Below are positions 10,232-20,718 of a DNA stretch of 64,000 nucleotides, piece by piece. Source of the stretch: Chitinibacter sp. SCUT-21 (GTDB lineage: Bacteria > Pseudomonadota > Gammaproteobacteria > Burkholderiales > Chitinibacteraceae); assembly GCA_041874755.1 (NCBI GenBank), contig CP102611.1:1240001-1304000 (forward strand). Direction: 5' to 3'. Both the position numbers and the translations under genes were made by a program. The notes under the pieces were generated by a model. The model worked only from the letters and a program-made list of their open reading frames with translations, was not told the origin of the DNA and ran no database searches. Every line of letters begins with the position of its first letter. Position 1 is the first letter of the stretch.

Positions 10232-12031
10232 ATGCCCCACAGCTTTGATTTTTCATTCCCCCCTTTCGATCTCCTTAGTGAGATCGAACGGCGAGATCTG
10301 GCGAAAAAACTAAATATCGAATACTACGCCGCGGGCAGCCAAATTATTCGCGCCAATAGCCCGATGCAGACTTTGTATGTGGTGATGAAAGGCTTGGTGG
10401 TCGGGGGTGCAGATCAAGACGTGTACATTGCCGAACACGAAATTTTTGAGGGTAAAGCACTGCTCGAGGGGCAATGCGCGCACGACTTTATAGCGCAAGA
10501 AGATACACTGCTGTGGAGCATTCCACGTCAAGCAGTGTTACAGCTCAGCCAGCAAAACAGCACTTTTGCCGCCTATTTTTATCAAGACGTGGCACGCCGT
10601 ATGGCGGAATTATCACCCAGCCCCCATCAACTCAGCCAAGCCACCTTGATGCTGAACCGCGTGCGAGATGCACAACTGAGCACGGTTTATCAGATACCCA
10701 GCGACGCCAGCGTGCTCGACGCTGCGCGCCGTTTGCAAGAGCAGCAAATTAGCTCGGTCATGATTCAAACCGAGCAAGGCCGTGGCATTTTCACCCAAAG
10801 CGATTTACGCCGCGTCGTCGCTCAAGGCTTAATCCCCGCTCAAACCAGTGTTGCGCAGCACGCTAGTTTTCAGCTCTATAGCATCAACGCCGAGCAAACG
10901 CTGCATCAGGCAATGATCTTGATGATACGCCAAGGCATCCATCATGTTTTAGTTGAGGAAGACGGCCAAATCATCGGCGTATTGGAACAAATTGGCCTAC
11001 TGTCCAGCTTGGCCAATAATCCGCACAGCATTAGCGTGCAAATTGAACGCGCCACACAAATTGATGAGCTAAAAGCCGCGTCGAACCGTTTTATCCCGTT
11101 GATTCAGCTATTGCATCATAGCGGCATGAAAGTAACTTTGATCGCCGAGCTGATTAGTGAATTGCGGCAAAAATTGCTCGCCAAGCTCTTCACCCTACTC
11201 GCGCCGCCAGAAATGCTCGAACACGTGTGCGTGCTGGTTTTGGGTTCCGAAGGGCGTGGCGAGCAGATTTTGCGCACCGATCAAGACAACGCGCTGATTA
11301 TTGCCGATGGCTACACGCATCCAGAGCTGGATAATATTTGCCAAGCCTTTAACCGCACCTTGCTGGAGTTCGGCTATCCCTTGTGCCCGGGCGGCATCAT
11401 GCTCAATCAAGCCGAATGGCGCAAAAGCGTTAGCGAATTTAAACAACAAATCAACGATTGGACTTACACGCCGAGCGGCGAGAATATGATGAAAATGGCG
11501 ATTTGGCTCGATGGCGTCGCCGTAGCCGGCAATACAGCCCTACTGTATGAACTGCAAAGCCATTTGTATAAATGGCTAGATAGCAATACTGCCTTTATGC
11601 GCCATTTCGCACGCACCATTGAGCAATTTCCCACGCCCTTGGGTTTATTCTCCCGCCTGCTGAAACGTGGCGAAAAAAGTGCGCTCGATTTAAAAAAAGG
11701 CGGTATTTTCCCGATCACGCACGGTTTGCGCAGCCTGGCGCTAGAGGCGCGGATTGATGCAAAAAACAGTTATCAGCGCCTGGCCCTATTAAGCCCAAGC
11801 CCGCTGTTTACCGCCGCGCAAGCGCAAGACTTGGCGGAAACCTTGAGCTTTTTGCAAAGCCTACAATTGAAATACGGCTTGCAAGCGCACTTTAGCGGCA
11901 AAAACACGATCAACCACATCGACCTGCAGCAATTGTCGGCACTTGAGCGCGAATTACTCAAAGACGCATTTGGTGTTGTAAAAAACTTCCGCGCCCGTTT
12001 ACGCCACCACTTTAAGCTGGATCAGCTATGA
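10232..12031 (+). CDS. Cyclic-nucleotide-binding / CBS / DUF294 nucleotidyltransferase-like protein
   Basis: The 599-residue cytoplasmic protein starts at the ATG at 10232, just past the actP terminator. Domains in order: a cNMP-binding fold (about 15-130), two CBS motifs (about 145-265), a DUF294 nucleotidyltransferase domain with GSEGRGEQILRTDQDNALI (about residues 337-355), and the DUF294 C-terminal helical domain. The GS...D-x-D arrangement is that of Pol-beta-type nucleotidyltransferases (GlnD-like). Its target is unknown. It overlaps the next gene, a DnaQ-like exonuclease, by 4 nt. The pair lies between actP and acs, as in many proteobacteria, so a role in acetate metabolism or signalling is inferred. 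Confidence 0.85.
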   Translation: MPHSFDFSFPPFDLLSEIERRDLAKKLNIEYYAAGSQIIRANSPMQTLYVVMKGLVVGGADQDVYIAEHEIFEGKALLEGQCAHDFIAQEDTLLWSIPRQAVLQLSQQNSTFAAYFYQDVARRMAELSPSPHQLSQATLMLNRVRDAQLSTVYQIPSDASVLDAARRLQEQQISSVMIQTEQGRGIFTQSDLRRVVAQGLIPAQTSVAQHASFQLYSINAEQTLHQAMILMIRQGIHHVLVEEDGQIIGVLEQIGLLSSLANNPHSISVQIERATQIDELKAASNRFIPLIQLLHHSGMKVTLIAELISELRQKLLAKLFTLLAPPEMLEHVCVLVLGSEGRGEQILRTDQDNALIIADGYTHPELDNICQAFNRTLLEFGYPLCPGGIMLNQAEWRKSVSEFKQQINDWTYTPSGENMMKMAIWLDGVAVAGNTALLYELQSHLYKWLDSNTAFMRHFARTIEQFPTPLGLFSRLLKRGEKSALDLKKGGIFPITHGLRSLALEARIDAKNSYQRLALLSPSPLFTAAQAQDLAETLSFLQSLQLKYGLQAHFSGKNTINHIDLQQLSALERELLKDAFGVVKNFRARLRHHFKLDQL

Positions 12032-12666
12032 GCGCGTCTGCAATGCCTTGGCTCTCAGCGCATTATTGGCGCCAACGCTGGCTACAGCAGCGCTTAAAAA
12101 ATCCGGCCTACGATTTTGTATTTGCCCCCGAACCCGAACAAGAATGGGTCAGCCTAGATTGCGAAACCAGTTGTTTGGACGCGCAACGCGCCGAAATTAT
12201 CAGCATCGCCGCGGTGCGAATTGTCGGCGCAAAAATCGAATTATCCCAGCATTTATCCTTGCTGATTAAACCCTCTGGCGCGCTAGACCCAAAGAGCATT
12301 CCGATTCATGGCCTTAGAGCGCAAGATCTAGCGCACGGCGTGTCGATTGAAGAAGCGCTGCATCAATTGCTGCACTTTATCGGCTCGCGCCCCTTGGTCG
12401 GTTATTACCTTGAATTTGATCTGGCCGTGATTAATCGGCAATTAAAACCTTGGCTGGGTATTGAACTGCCGCAGCGCGCGATTGATGTTTCCGGTTTGTA
12501 TTACGATCGCATGGTGAGTGCGTACAACCCGGAAGTGAATCTCAAACTTGATCATATTTTAAACGAGCTGCAATTGCCGCAATTAGCGCGCCACGATCCG
12601 CTCAATGATGCGCTCATGGCGGCGATGATTTTTCAGAAGCTAAGAAAATACCCTAATAGCACTTAA
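12028..12666 (+). CDS. 3'-5' exonuclease, DnaQ/DEDDh type
   Basis: The 212-residue protein shows the DEDDh exonuclease motifs: Exo I in SLDCETSCLD (D-x-E), Exo II in VGYYLEFDLAVIN, and Exo III in RHDPLNDALMAA (H-x4-D). It resembles the stand-alone exonucleases paired with DUF294/CBS proteins, not the DNA polymerase III epsilon subunit, because it has no polymerase-binding tail. Translationally coupled to the upstream gene (ATGA). Confidence 0.87.
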   Translation: MSASAMPWLSAHYWRQRWLQQRLKNPAYDFVFAPEPEQEWVSLDCETSCLDAQRAEIISIAAVRIVGAKIELSQHLSLLIKPSGALDPKSIPIHGLRAQDLAHGVSIEEALHQLLHFIGSRPLVGYYLEFDLAVINRQLKPWLGIELPQRAIDVSGLYYDRMVSAYNPEVNLKLDHILNELQLPQLARHDPLNDALMAAMIFQKLRKYPNST

Positions 12667-12811
12667 GTAACAGCAACTTACAAACCACATCAGCCAGACT
12701 GATTCGCCACATCAAAAAAGACAATTGGATTTGAATTGCACAGGCGCATACAGTTGACGATAGATATTTTCCACAGACTGTTTCACAACTTGGCTTGCAG
12801 GAGTACTTAGC

Positions 12812-14782
12812 ATGAGTGGTATCGATTCTGTTTTGAAAGAAACCCGTTCATTCCCACCATCGGACGATTTCCGCGTTAACGCGAATGTGTCTGGCATGGA
12901 AGGCTACAACGCCCTGTGCGAGAAAGCGAACAACGATTACGAAGGTTTCTGGGGCGACTTGGCTAAATCCATGCTCGACTGGAAAAAACCATTCACGAAA
13001 GTATTGAACCAAGACAACGCGCCATTCTTCAAATGGTTTGAAGACGGCGTGATGAACGTGTCGTACAACTGTATCGACCGTCACTTGGAAAGCAAAGCGA
13101 ATAAAGTAGCGATCATTTTTGAAGCAGATGATGGCTCAGTCACTCGCGTAACCTACCGCGAGCTGTATCACCGCGTATGCCAGTTTGCCAATGGTTTGAA
13201 ATCATTGGGCGTTACTAAGGGCGATCGCGTTGTCATCTACATGCCACACACGATTGAAGCTGTAGTTGCGATGCAAGCGTGTGCGCGTATCGGTGCAATC
13301 CACTCAGTGGTATTCGGCGGCTTCTCGGCTGGAGCATTGCGCGATCGTATTCAAGACGCGGCAGCAAAAATTGTCATCACTGCGAACGAAACCGTTCGTG
13401 GCGGTAAAGCAACGCCACTGAAATCAATCACCGACGAAGCTTTGGGCTTGGGTGGTTGCGAGTCAGTACAAAAAGTAGTGGTGTTCCAACGCACTAGCAC
13501 TAAACCAGAACACTGGAACGAAGAGCGCAATATCTGGTGGCACAAGCTGGTTAAAGACCAAGCTGACACGTGCGAACCAGAATGGGTTGAAGCTGAGCAC
13601 CCACTGTTCATTCTGTACACTTCAGGCTCAACCGGTAAGCCAAAAGGCATTCAACACTCATCCGCAGGCTACCTGCTCGGCACACAAGTGACGATGAAAT
13701 GGGTGTTCGACTACAAAGAAACCGACGTTTACTGGTGCACGGCCGACGTGGGTTGGATTACTGGCCACTCTTACATCGCCTACGGTCCATTGGGCATCGG
13801 CGCGACACAAGTGGTATTTGAAGGCGTACCAACTTACCCAGATGCATCACGCTTCTGGCAAATGATTGAAAAACACGAAGTAACCACGTTCTACACGGCA
13901 CCAACTGCGATCCGCTCATTGATCAAACTGGGTGGCGACTTGCCGAAGAAATATGATCTATCGTCACTGCGTCTGTTGGGCACAGTCGGCGAGCCGATCA
14001 ACCCAGAAGCTTGGATGTGGTACTACGAAGTGGTTGGTGGCTCACGTTGCCCTATCGTGGATACTTGGTGGCAAACTGAAACTGGCGCGAACATGATTGC
14101 GCCACTGCCAGGCGCGGTTGCGACCAAGCCAGGCTCTTGCACCTTGCCAATTCCAGGCATTATGGCCGACATCGTTGATGAATCTGGCGCGCAAGTTGAT
14201 TTGGGCAAAGGCGGCTTCTTGGTGGTGAACAAACCATGGCCATCAATGGTACGCACGATTTGGGGCGATCCAGATCGCTTTAAGAAAACCTACTTCCCAG
14301 AAGACTACAACGGCAAGCTCTACCTTGCTGGCGACTCAGCGCACCGCGATGAGAACGGCTACATCTGGATCATGGGCCGTATCGACGACGTATTGAACGT
14401 ATCAGGCCACCGCCTTGGCACGATGGAAATCGAGTCAGCGCTGGTAGCGAACCCACTGGTTGCCGAAGCGGCCGTGGTGGGTAAACCACACGATATCAAA
14501 GGCGAATCAGTCGTTGCCTACGTGGTACTAAAAGGCGCGCGCCCAGAAGGCGACGATGCGAAACGTATCGCGAAAGAGCTGCGTGAATGGGTAGCTCACG
14601 AAATCGGTAAAATTGCTCAGCCAGACGAGATCCGTTTTGGCGACAATCTGCCAAAAACTCGCTCAGGTAAGATCATGCGCCGCCTATTGCGTGACATCGC
14701 TAAGGGCCTGGAAATCACTGCGGATACTTCTACTTTGGAAAACCCAGCGATTCTGGAGCAATTGCGTCAGTCTGCAATCTAA
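12812..14782 (+). CDS. acs: Acetyl-CoA synthetase (AMP-forming)
   Basis: The 656-residue enzyme has the normal length of Acs. It converts acetate, ATP and CoA to acetyl-CoA. The adenylate-forming P-loop ([19 protein letters not shown]), the WWQTETG motif and the C-terminal [10 protein letters not shown] with the catalytic Lys (about residue 620, the site regulated by acetylation in other bacteria) are all present. AGGAG lies ~10 nt before the ATG. It works with the actP system upstream and is followed by a terminator. Confidence 0.96.
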   Translation: MSGIDSVLKETRSFPPSDDFRVNANVSGMEGYNALCEKANNDYEGFWGDLAKSMLDWKKPFTKVLNQDNAPFFKWFEDGVMNVSYNCIDRHLESKANKVAIIFEADDGSVTRVTYRELYHRVCQFANGLKSLGVTKGDRVVIYMPHTIEAVVAMQACARIGAIHSVVFGGFSAGALRDRIQDAAAKIVITANETVRGGKATPLKSITDEALGLGGCESVQKVVVFQRTSTKPEHWNEERNIWWHKLVKDQADTCEPEWVEAEHPLFILYTSGSTGKPKGIQHSSAGYLLGTQVTMKWVFDYKETDVYWCTADVGWITGHSYIAYGPLGIGATQVVFEGVPTYPDASRFWQMIEKHEVTTFYTAPTAIRSLIKLGGDLPKKYDLSSLRLLGTVGEPINPEAWMWYYEVVGGSRCPIVDTWWQTETGANMIAPLPGAVATKPGSCTLPIPGIMADIVDESGAQVDLGKGGFLVVNKPWPSMVRTIWGDPDRFKKTYFPEDYNGKLYLAGDSAHRDENGYIWIMGRIDDVLNVSGHRLGTMEIESALVANPLVAEAAVVGKPHDIKGESVVAYVVLKGARPEGDDAKRIAKELREWVAHEIGKIAQPDEIRFGDNLPKTRSGKIMRRLLRDIAKGLEITADTSTLENPAILEQLRQSAI

Positions 14783-14825
14783 GTCCGAGCTAGTCAAAAA
14801 TTCACGGAAAAACCACCGTAACTCA

Positions 14826-14859
14826 ACCCGCCGTCCTATTGGATGGCGGGTATTTTTTT
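14826..14859 (+). terminator. Rho-independent terminator after acs
   Basis: ACCCGCC-GTCC, a TATT loop and GGAT-GGCGGGT are followed by a T7 run. Confidence 0.9.
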
Positions 14860-15016
14860 GCGCCCTGTCAGCCAAAAGCACGTTCAAAACCCAAGCCACA
14901 AACACACACAGTAAGCAACTGATTTTATTCGCCTTTTATCCAGTTTTGCATTTCATTTCGTGAGCACAAGCGTAGACTCAATTTACGCTATTGTGCACAC
15001 CAGCTGGAGGCGCATC

Positions 15017-15841
15017 ATGTTGCAAACTACATTTAAAACCCTCGCAATCGCCCTGTGCTTGCTGCCACTCACGAGTGAAGCGACGCATTCTTGGGCGGGT
15101 TATCACTGGGCCAGAACAGGCAATCCATTTACGATCAAACTGGGTGATAACGTCAACAGCACTTGGGATAGTTATTTAGCTACGGCCAGCAATGACTGGT
15201 CGATGTCGAACAAAGTAAAAACCACCATTGTCACCGGCTCAAGTGGTCGTAATTGCAAAGCGGTACAAGGGACGGTGCAAGTCTGCAATAGTAATTATGG
15301 GCAAACAGGCTGGTTAGGAATCGCCCAAGTCTGGATTAGTGGCACACATATTGTGCAGGGCACGACCAAAATGAACGACACCTACTTTAATACCAGCACC
15401 TACAACAAGCCAGAATGGCGTGCTTTGGTAATGTGCCAAGAAGTGGGGCATACATTTGGTCTGGCGCATCAGGATGAAAATTTTAGCAATGCTAATTTAG
15501 GTAGCTGCATGGATTACACCAATGCGCCAGGAGGCTCACTATTAGACCCAAACAATATGAAGCCCAATTGGCACGATTATGAAGAGCTAGACATTATTTA
15601 TGGGCATGTCGATAGCAGTAATAGCTATAGCGCCAGTGCCAGCAGCAGCCCGCAACTACCACCAGCGATGAACGACATTGACTTTAGCGGCCCCGCACAA
15701 TGGGGTAAATTGATGAGCAGCAATCGAAATGGACAATTGCAGACGTACGAGCTCGATTTTGGTGGTGGACACAAACTGGTAACGCATGTTTTCTGGATTG
15801 AACCGCATGGACAAGCTCACGAAGATCACACTTCCCACTAG
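15017..15841 (+). CDS. Secreted matrixin-like putative metalloprotease with QExxH motif
   Basis: The 274-residue protein starts at the ATG at 15017, preceded by GGAGG 7 nt upstream; a longer in-frame start has no such site. A signal peptide spans residues 1-22. The zinc motif region reads CQEVGHTFGLAH (residues 140-151), the matrixin HExxHxxGxxH pattern with the first His replaced by Gln141. A Met-turn candidate (SCMDYT) follows at 163-168. Paired Cys80/Cys90 and Cys140/Cys164 suggest disulfides. The last ~70 residues are Ser-rich and then unrecognised. It could be an active variant with altered zinc ligation or an inactive relative. No operon partner is seen. Confidence 0.65.
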   Translation: MLQTTFKTLAIALCLLPLTSEATHSWAGYHWARTGNPFTIKLGDNVNSTWDSYLATASNDWSMSNKVKTTIVTGSSGRNCKAVQGTVQVCNSNYGQTGWLGIAQVWISGTHIVQGTTKMNDTYFNTSTYNKPEWRALVMCQEVGHTFGLAHQDENFSNANLGSCMDYTNAPGGSLLDPNNMKPNWHDYEELDIIYGHVDSSNSYSASASSSPQLPPAMNDIDFSGPAQWGKLMSSNRNGQLQTYELDFGGGHKLVTHVFWIEPHGQAHEDHTSH

Positions 15842-15937
15842 ATCAATCGGTATTTAGCTCCAGGCATTATTTGAAATAAATCACAAGCATATACCCCAAC
15901 AAAATCAACACAACAACATCCATTCATCTAACAATAT

Positions 15938-15962
15938 AGCCCTGAAAAAACAGGGCTTTATT
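15938..15962 (+). terminator. Hairpin after the matrixin-like gene
   Basis: AGCCCTG, A6 loop, CAGGGCT and then TTATTGCT. The T-run is weak, so termination efficiency is uncertain. Confidence 0.5.
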
Positions 15963-16006
15963 GCTATGCTTGACTTCAGTGCTGTCCCCGAAGACTGGAG
16001 CTTGCA

Positions 16007-17425
16007 ATGTTTGATGCCGAAGTGGAAACACGCTTTCAATCGCTAGCGCAAAGCACCTCGCCCGCATTCACCCGCGCATTGCGCCAGCTAATTTTAGAAG
16101 GCAGTGATCGCGATTTAAATCGTGTCAATGTGCTCACTTTTGCCGCGCGTTATGGCGTGAATGAAGAGGATGCGATCACCGGCTTTATTTACGCAGTGCG
16201 TGCTGGTTTATTCGATCTCTCGTGGAATTTGCTCTGCCCCGGTTGTGGTGGCGTGCTCGGCGCCAACGCTTCGCTCAAATCCTTGCACCGCGATGAATAT
16301 CAATGCGTCATTTGCAGTGTGGGCTACACGCCCACGCTGGATGAAATAGTTGAAGCCAGCTTTAGCGTTAACCGCCGCGTGCGCCATATTGCTGGGCATG
16401 AACCTGAATCGCTGCCTTTTTGGGAATATCTGCGCCAATTCTTTTGGAGCTCAGGGTTGATCATGCCCGAGGGCGAAGAATTTGATCAGCTTGCCAGCGA
16501 AATCGCGCTCGACACGGTGGAATTATCCCCCGGTGAAAAATGCCAGATCTCCTTGCAACTAAAACCCAATCATTTGCTGGTGTTCGAGCCCGTCACCCAC
16601 ACCGCGCTGCATCTCAACGTGCGCGGTGAGCCGCCCGAACAAAGGCAGGATTTATCCATCGTGTACACCTGTGATGAATTGCAATTACCTCCGCGCAAAC
16701 TGCGGCCCGGCCCAGTGCGGCTGACCTTAGAAAATCGCACCCAGCAACGTCTGCTACCCGGTATTTATATTGGCGGCCCTTCTTTCAAAAAAATGATCGC
16801 CCAGCGCCGCCCGTATTTAACTGCCGCGCGTTTATTAACTAATCAGGCATTTCGCGATATTTACCGTGGCGACACGCTCGACGTTGATCAGCGCCTCAAG
16901 CTCACCAGCTTGAGTTTTTTGTTTACCGATCTGAAAGGCTCTACCGAACTTTACGAGCGTGTCGGTGATTTGCAGGCCTTTGATCTGGTGCGCGCGCACT
17001 TTAGCGTATTGACCGATGCCGTAAACGCCGCCCACGGTGCGGTGGTGAAAACGATTGGTGATGCGGTCATGGCGACTTTTGCCGCGCCAGAGCGCGCGGT
17101 GGCCGCCGCCCTACAAATGCGCGCCGCAATGCGCGAGCTGAACGCCGCGCGCGGGCGCGAAGATTTGCTGGTGAAAATCGGAATTCATGAGGGCTCTTGC
17201 CTTGCTGTATCCCTGAACGATAGGCTCGATTATTTTGGCCAAACGGTCAATATCGCCGCGCGGGTGCAGGGGTTAGCCGACTCACAAAGCATCTACGTCA
17301 CCGAACCGGTGATGCAACAAGCTGCGGTGGTGCAATTATTGCAAGAGCAGCAGCTCATCCCGCAAGCGCGGCGCTTGCCGCTACGCGGCCTGAGTGATCA
17401 CTTCACCGTATACGAAATCCCGTAA
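16007..17425 (+). CDS. Class III adenylate/guanylate cyclase with N-terminal zinc ribbon
   Basis: The 472-residue soluble protein carries a four-Cys zinc-ribbon-like module (CPGC at 77-80, CVIC at 100-103) in an N-terminal region of unknown function, and a class III cyclase domain at the C-terminus. Catalytic features are visible: FLFTDLKGSTELYERVG (first metal Asp), VKTIGDAVMATFA (second Asp and the purine-contact Lys) and DYFGQTVNIAARV (Asp favouring adenine, with the transition-state Asn and Arg). cAMP production is therefore the better guess. No membrane segment is seen. Monocistronic; TGGAG lies 9 nt upstream of the ATG. Confidence 0.85.
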   Translation: MFDAEVETRFQSLAQSTSPAFTRALRQLILEGSDRDLNRVNVLTFAARYGVNEEDAITGFIYAVRAGLFDLSWNLLCPGCGGVLGANASLKSLHRDEYQCVICSVGYTPTLDEIVEASFSVNRRVRHIAGHEPESLPFWEYLRQFFWSSGLIMPEGEEFDQLASEIALDTVELSPGEKCQISLQLKPNHLLVFEPVTHTALHLNVRGEPPEQRQDLSIVYTCDELQLPPRKLRPGPVRLTLENRTQQRLLPGIYIGGPSFKKMIAQRRPYLTAARLLTNQAFRDIYRGDTLDVDQRLKLTSLSFLFTDLKGSTELYERVGDLQAFDLVRAHFSVLTDAVNAAHGAVVKTIGDAVMATFAAPERAVAAALQMRAAMRELNAARGREDLLVKIGIHEGSCLAVSLNDRLDYFGQTVNIAARVQGLADSQSIYVTEPVMQQAAVVQLLQEQQLIPQARRLPLRGLSDHFTVYEIP

Positions 17426-17555
17426 GTAGAAACAAGGCGAAAATCACATACCCCACCCCGTATAACCATGTAAATCATAAATATAAAGACCTACATTAAA
17501 ATACTGCGGACCTCTATGTATGGCATATAGGGAACACGGTTCTTGGCGCGCACGT

Positions 17556-18365
17556 TTAATTACGCACAAAGGTCGCTTGAATCAATTCTTTGGAATAATA
17601 TTTTTCCAGCAATGGCCGCAGCAAATTTTGTAAGTGCACTTCCGACAGCATCGTTAGCAGCAAAGCATGATCGGGCGCATTCAAGCTTTTACCTAAATAA
17701 ACGCCATTTTGAATCGTTGCGATATCTGAAAGCCCAACAAATTCAATCTGATCACGCAGCGTCGCTAAATCTGGGTTATCCGCTAATTCCGTCGCAAAAA
17801 TTGTCGCCGCCACCACGGTAAAATCCGCCCGTTGGGCATTTATCAACTTGGCCACCACATCCATATCATTGACCAAAGTCACCCGATTTTGTGATTTAAG
17901 CACCTCAAGAAAATGATTGTATTCATCACCGTATGAATAGGTACGAACAAACGCGCCTTTTAAGTTCACGCTTGCCTGCACCGCTTGCAATGATGTGGCA
18001 GCAATCGGTTTGGACTTTAAAAACACCAAGCTAGGGCGGATGGTCGTTAAATAATAAAACTCGCCCTTCTGATCGCGAGTGCTGTTACGGCTTACGGGCA
18101 AGAGTAAATCGCCCTCGCCCGAATTAAACACCATCGCCTCAGCCCGAGCTCGCGGCACAATGGGAAAAACAAATTGGCAGCCGTATTTCTTTCCCAGCTC
18201 ACGCAACAATTCAGGATAAATGCCAGACACTTGATTATCGACGATGCGAATGCTGTAGCCCGTTGGCGCTGCGGGGACGATAATCGGGCGCGAGCAAGCC
18301 GCCCATGTCATTGCACACAGCAAATTCAAAGCAAAAACGATTATGCCGCGCATTAGTGTCGTCAT
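17556..18365 (-). CDS. Periplasmic substrate-binding protein, SBP_bac_3 type
   Basis: The 269-residue protein has a signal peptide (about 1-22, ending TWAA). The sequence PTGYSIRIVDNQVSGIYPELLRELGKKYGCQFVFPIVPRARAEAM is typical of family-3 solute-binding folds, which are often stand-alone in betaproteobacteria. No permease or ATPase is adjacent, so transport is not assured; it may be a sensor-type or orphan binding protein. The ligand cannot be told. Confidence 0.7.
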   Translation of the reverse strand: MTTLMRGIIVFALNLLCAMTWAACSRPIIVPAAPTGYSIRIVDNQVSGIYPELLRELGKKYGCQFVFPIVPRARAEAMVFNSGEGDLLLPVSRNSTRDQKGEFYYLTTIRPSLVFLKSKPIAATSLQAVQASVNLKGAFVRTYSYGDEYNHFLEVLKSQNRVTLVNDMDVVAKLINAQRADFTVVAATIFATELADNPDLATLRDQIEFVGLSDIATIQNGVYLGKSLNAPDHALLLTMLSEVHLQNLLRPLLEKYYSKELIQATFVRN

Positions 18366-18689
18366 CTTGCCACCCAGCTCAAATCGTGACTGTTCATGGG
18401 CTATTTATGGCACAGCCACCGAAGTTACGACAGCATAGATGGGCAATTCGTGCGCTATTCGGATTGCATGAGGACGCAATGCCTTAGTTATCAGGGTATA
18501 TGTGTACAGGATATTGGCAGCAAGCCTTAAGCAGCAATACCCAGCTCCATAGCAGAGCAATATGCCTGCCAAAGCGCAATGGTGACTGCGCATCAATTGC
18601 TGCGTTTATAGTACAAACGTTCAACATACTTGAACGCAAACTCAGTTGCGTCGACAATATGCGATTGCCCTTTTCACCGTGCGGCCGCC
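18366..18689. promoter_or_regulatory. Intergenic region between binding protein and uvrB, with a perfect palindrome
   Basis: This 324-bp gap holds the divergent promoters. A perfect palindrome CGTTCAA-CATAC-TTGAACG (18618-18636) lies 54 bp before the uvrB start. It is a candidate operator, possibly of the SOS repressor, but it does not match the E. coli LexA consensus CTGT-N8-ACAG. Nothing else recognisable is seen. Confidence 0.4.
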
Positions 18690-20708
18690 ATGTTTGTTGA
18701 ATTCCCCAATTCGCCCTACCACCTATTCCAGCCCTTCCCGCCTGCAGGCGATCAGCCGACTGCAATCGCCCAGTTGATTGAAGGCTTGGACGATGGTTTG
18801 AAATACCAAACTTTGCTTGGCGTAACGGGTTCGGGCAAGACGTACACGATGGCGAACGTGATCGCGCGCACGGGGCGGCCGGCGATTATTATGGCGCCGA
18901 ATAAAACGCTGGCGGCGCAGCTGTATGCCGAAATGCGCGAGTTTTTCCCGAATAACGCGGTCGAGTATTTCGTCAGTTATTACGATTACTACCAGCCCGA
19001 AGCCTATGTGCCGAGCCGCGATTTATTTATTGAAAAAGACTCGGCGATTAACGAGCACATCGAGCAAATGCGTCTGTCTGCGACCAAGGCGATGCTCGAG
19101 CGGCGCGATTGCATTATCGTTGCGACCGTGTCGGCGATTTACGGTATTGGCGACCCTAGCTCGTATCACGCGATGATTTTGCATTTGGCCGAGGGCGAAA
19201 CCATAGGTCAGCGCGACATTATCAAACGCCTCACGACGATGCAGTACGATAGAAACGAGCTCGATTTTTCGCGCGGCACGTTCCGCGTGCGCGGCGATGT
19301 GATCGATATTTTTCCCGCCGAATCGGCCGAGCTTGCGGTGCGCGTGTCGATGTTTGACGACGAGATCGAGCGCATTAGTCTGTTCGACCCGCTAACCGGC
19401 CACGTAAAAAATAGGGTGGGTAGGTATACGATCTTCCCTAGCAGCCACTATGTCACGCCGCGAGATACCGTCATGCGCGCGATTGAAACGATCAAAGACG
19501 AACTGCGCGATCGTTTGGCGTTTTATTACAAAGAGCAAAAACTGGTTGAGGCGCAACGCTTGGAGCAGCGCACGCGGTTCGACTTGGAAATGCTGACCGA
19601 GATGGGCTTTTGCAAAGGCATTGAAAACTACTCGCGGCATTTTTCCGGCAAACCGGCGGGCGAAGCGCCGCCGACGCTGCTCGATTACATCCCGAAAGAC
19701 GCGCTGATGATTTTGGACGAAAGCCACGTGATGATAGGCCAAGTCGGCGCGATGTATAAGGGCGACCGTTCACGCAAGGAAAACCTCGTCGACTACGGTT
19801 TCCGCCTGCCCTCCGCAATGGACAACCGCCCGCTGAAATTTGAAGAATTCGAGCGGCTGATGCCGCAAACGATTTTCGTTTCAGCCACGCCAGCCGATTA
19901 CGAAGCGCAGCACCAGGGCCAAGTCGTCGAACAAGTCGTGCGCCCGACGGGCCTGGTTGACCCGATTATCGAAGTGCGCCCAGTCGGTACGCAGGTGGAT
20001 GATTTGCTGTCCGAAATTAAACTGCGCACCGACGTTGGCGAGCGCGTTTTGGTGACGACTTTAACCAAAAAAATGTCCGAGCAACTGACCGATTATCTGG
20101 CCGAACACGGCATCAAAGTGCGCTATTTGCACTCGGATATTGATACCGTTGAGCGCGTTGAAATCCTGCGCGATTTGCGCCTCGGCGTGTTTGACGTGCT
20201 GATCGGGATTAACTTATTGCGCGAAGGTTTGGATATTCCTGAAGTATCGCTGGTGGCAATTTTGGATGCCGACAAGGAAGGCTTTTTGCGCAGCGAGCGC
20301 AGCTTGATTCAAACCATAGGCCGCGCGGCGCGTAATCTAAACGGCAAGGCGATTTTGTACGCCGACCGCATCACCAATTCGATGGAAAAAGCCATCGGCG
20401 AAACGCAGCGCCGCCGTGAAAAACAAATTGCGTTTAACTTGGCCAACAACATCACGCCACGCGGCGTCGTTAAACGCATTAAGGACATCATCGACGGCGT
20501 GTATAACGCCGAGGAAGCGACAGCGGCGCGGCTCGAAGAGAAAAAGCAGCGCATTGTAGCCGAGATGGATCAGAAGACTTTGGCGAAAGAACTCAAGCGC
20601 ATCGAAAAAGAAATGCTCAACGCCGCGCAGAACTTGGAGTTTGAAAAGGCCGCGCAATTGCGCGATGAGCTCAAGCAATTACGCGATCGCGCGTTTGGGC
20701 ACGAATAA
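18690..20708 (+). CDS. uvrB: UvrABC system protein B
   Basis: The 672-residue protein matches the length of E. coli UvrB (673). It is the damage-verifying helicase-like subunit of nucleotide excision repair. The start at 18690 ([20 protein letters not shown]) is preferred over a 20-codon longer frame because it fits the family N-terminus. Walker A is GVTGSGKT (44-51); the beta-hairpin region [12 protein letters not shown], the DEAD-type motif LDESH, and the helicase motifs QTIGRAARN are present. A C-terminal UVR motif ([17 protein letters not shown]) binds UvrC. No good Shine-Dalgarno is seen. Confidence 0.95.
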   Translation: MFVEFPNSPYHLFQPFPPAGDQPTAIAQLIEGLDDGLKYQTLLGVTGSGKTYTMANVIARTGRPAIIMAPNKTLAAQLYAEMREFFPNNAVEYFVSYYDYYQPEAYVPSRDLFIEKDSAINEHIEQMRLSATKAMLERRDCIIVATVSAIYGIGDPSSYHAMILHLAEGETIGQRDIIKRLTTMQYDRNELDFSRGTFRVRGDVIDIFPAESAELAVRVSMFDDEIERISLFDPLTGHVKNRVGRYTIFPSSHYVTPRDTVMRAIETIKDELRDRLAFYYKEQKLVEAQRLEQRTRFDLEMLTEMGFCKGIENYSRHFSGKPAGEAPPTLLDYIPKDALMILDESHVMIGQVGAMYKGDRSRKENLVDYGFRLPSAMDNRPLKFEEFERLMPQTIFVSATPADYEAQHQGQVVEQVVRPTGLVDPIIEVRPVGTQVDDLLSEIKLRTDVGERVLVTTLTKKMSEQLTDYLAEHGIKVRYLHSDIDTVERVEILRDLRLGVFDVLIGINLLREGLDIPEVSLVAILDADKEGFLRSERSLIQTIGRAARNLNGKAILYADRITNSMEKAIGETQRRREKQIAFNLANNITPRGVVKRIKDIIDGVYNAEEATAARLEEKKQRIVAEMDQKTLAKELKRIEKEMLNAAQNLEFEKAAQLRDELKQLRDRAFGHE

Positions 20709-20718
20709 GGGTATTACG

